Source: Pyrinomonadaceae bacterium (GTDB lineage Bacteria; Acidobacteriota; Blastocatellia; Pyrinomonadales; Pyrinomonadaceae). From it: DNA of 32,360 nt. The notes beneath the pieces were generated by a model. It worked only from the letters and a program-made list of their open reading frames with translations, was not told the DNA's origin and ran no database searches. The stretch is taken from NCBI GenBank assembly GCA_025922875.1, contig JAICGZ010000031.1, positions 1-32,360 of the forward strand, given 5' to 3'. Below are positions 31,920 to 32,360 of the stretch, piece after piece (position 1 is the first letter of the stretch; every line of letters begins with the position of its first letter). The translations under genes were made by a program, and so were the position numbers.

Positions 31920-31997
31920 TGGTATTGCGGTGTGATCCAAGCATCTCCTTGGAGTGCCACAATTCAAACTGTCCCACTACTCGTCTCGTCGCGTGGT

Positions 31998-32027
31998 TTG
32001 ACAGCGTCAAATCGCATACGGTAACGT
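31998..32027 (+). promoter_or_regulatory. Promoter candidate for tRNA-Glu
   Basis: A perfect TTGACA at 31998-32003 is followed, after 18 bp, by TAACGT (32022-32027), a weak -10. It lies about 40 bp before the tRNA. Confidence 0.4.
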
Positions 32028-32064
32028 AACGCGCTTGCGCTAGAGAGCAATCTCCCACCTATGC

Positions 32065-32140
<76 letters not shown>

Positions 32141-32202
32141 ATACTGTCAATCACTTACAAGAAATCCCGTTTTCACCGTGCGTCCAATAAGCGTCCATTG
32201 AG

Positions 32203-32360
32203 CTAACGCGCTGCCTTGCGAATACCAGGCATAATCATTTCGACAACCTTGCTCTGCGCCTTACGTTTCTCATCACTCATAGCTTGAACGTATGTGTCCA
32301 TTGTGACTCGAAGGTTTGCATGACGCAGCAATTCCTGAATGACTTTCGGGTTCTCGCCGT
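32203..32360 (-). CDS. Tyrosine recombinase/integrase, C-terminal fragment (cut by window edge)
   Basis: The last 52 codons read GENPKVIQELLRHANLRVTM, then DTYVQAM, ending IRKAAR and a TAG at 32205-32203. LLRHANLRVTMDTYVQA is the end of an integrase catalytic domain: the His of LRHA and the nucleophilic Tyr of DTYVQ are in place. It points toward tRNA-Glu from the right, the arrangement expected when an integrated element begins at the tRNA 3' end and extends beyond the window. It differs clearly from the recombinase at 1-173. Confidence 0.88.
   Translation of the reverse strand, partial: GENPKVIQELLRHANLRVTMDTYVQAMSDEKRKAQSKVVEMIMPGIRKAAR

Overview
This window looks like chromosomal DNA from a Gram-negative soil or environmental bacterium, most likely an acidobacterium (Blastocatellia-like). 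That placement is inferred from gene content: a very large Oar-type TonB-dependent receptor with an N-terminal carboxypeptidase-regulatory-like domain, two PEP-CTERM proteins, a Kelch/MBG/PxKF secreted protein, TPR proteins with signal peptides, a VIT/von Willebrand protein, and a succinylase-type diaminopimelate (DAP) operon. No rRNA or marker protein is present to prove the phylum.

Layout. The left edge (1-550) holds the C-terminus of a tyrosine recombinase followed by short dyad repeats, and looks like the end of a mobile element. From 551 to 12108 most genes are on the plus strand: a NarL-type regulator, a large secreted protein, a MOSC protein, a small zinc-ribbon protein, two PEP-CTERM proteins accompanied by two stand-alone receiver proteins, and a 1158-residue Kelch-repeat protein. 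The gap 7642-8631 contains a MITE-like element, an inverted repeat and a candidate structured RNA. From 12199 to 31837 all fourteen genes are on the minus strand: an M50 protease, an N-acyl-D-amino-acid deacylase, a TPR protein, the TonB receptor, a beta-lactamase-fold hydrolase, asd, an aminotransferase, dapD, dapA, dapB, a dapE-like hydrolase, lysC, a VIT/VWA protein and a second TPR protein. At the right edge is tRNA-Glu(TTC) with the C-terminus of a different tyrosine recombinase 62 bp beyond it, a typical tRNA integration boundary.

How the genes work together. Read in transcription order, lysC-dapE-dapB-dapA-dapD-aminotransferase-asd encode every step from aspartate to LL-DAP by the succinylase branch; dapF and lysA are not here. 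Four junctions are stop/start overlaps, including one that couples asd to the beta-lactamase-fold hydrolase, which suggests a cell-wall role for that hydrolase.

The most unusual feature is a collection of at least six sequence families of imperfect inverted repeats (cores such as GCCACAAAGAAGCACAAA, CTTTGCGCCTTTGCG, CCACAGATTACACAGATT, ACAGGATTTACAGGAT, TAGGGGTGGCCCTCCGT and CTCTGTGTTCTCTGTGG). They sit almost exclusively at gene ends, often begin at or contain the stop codon, encode the last residues of three enzymes, and punctuate the non-overlapping junctions of the DAP operon.
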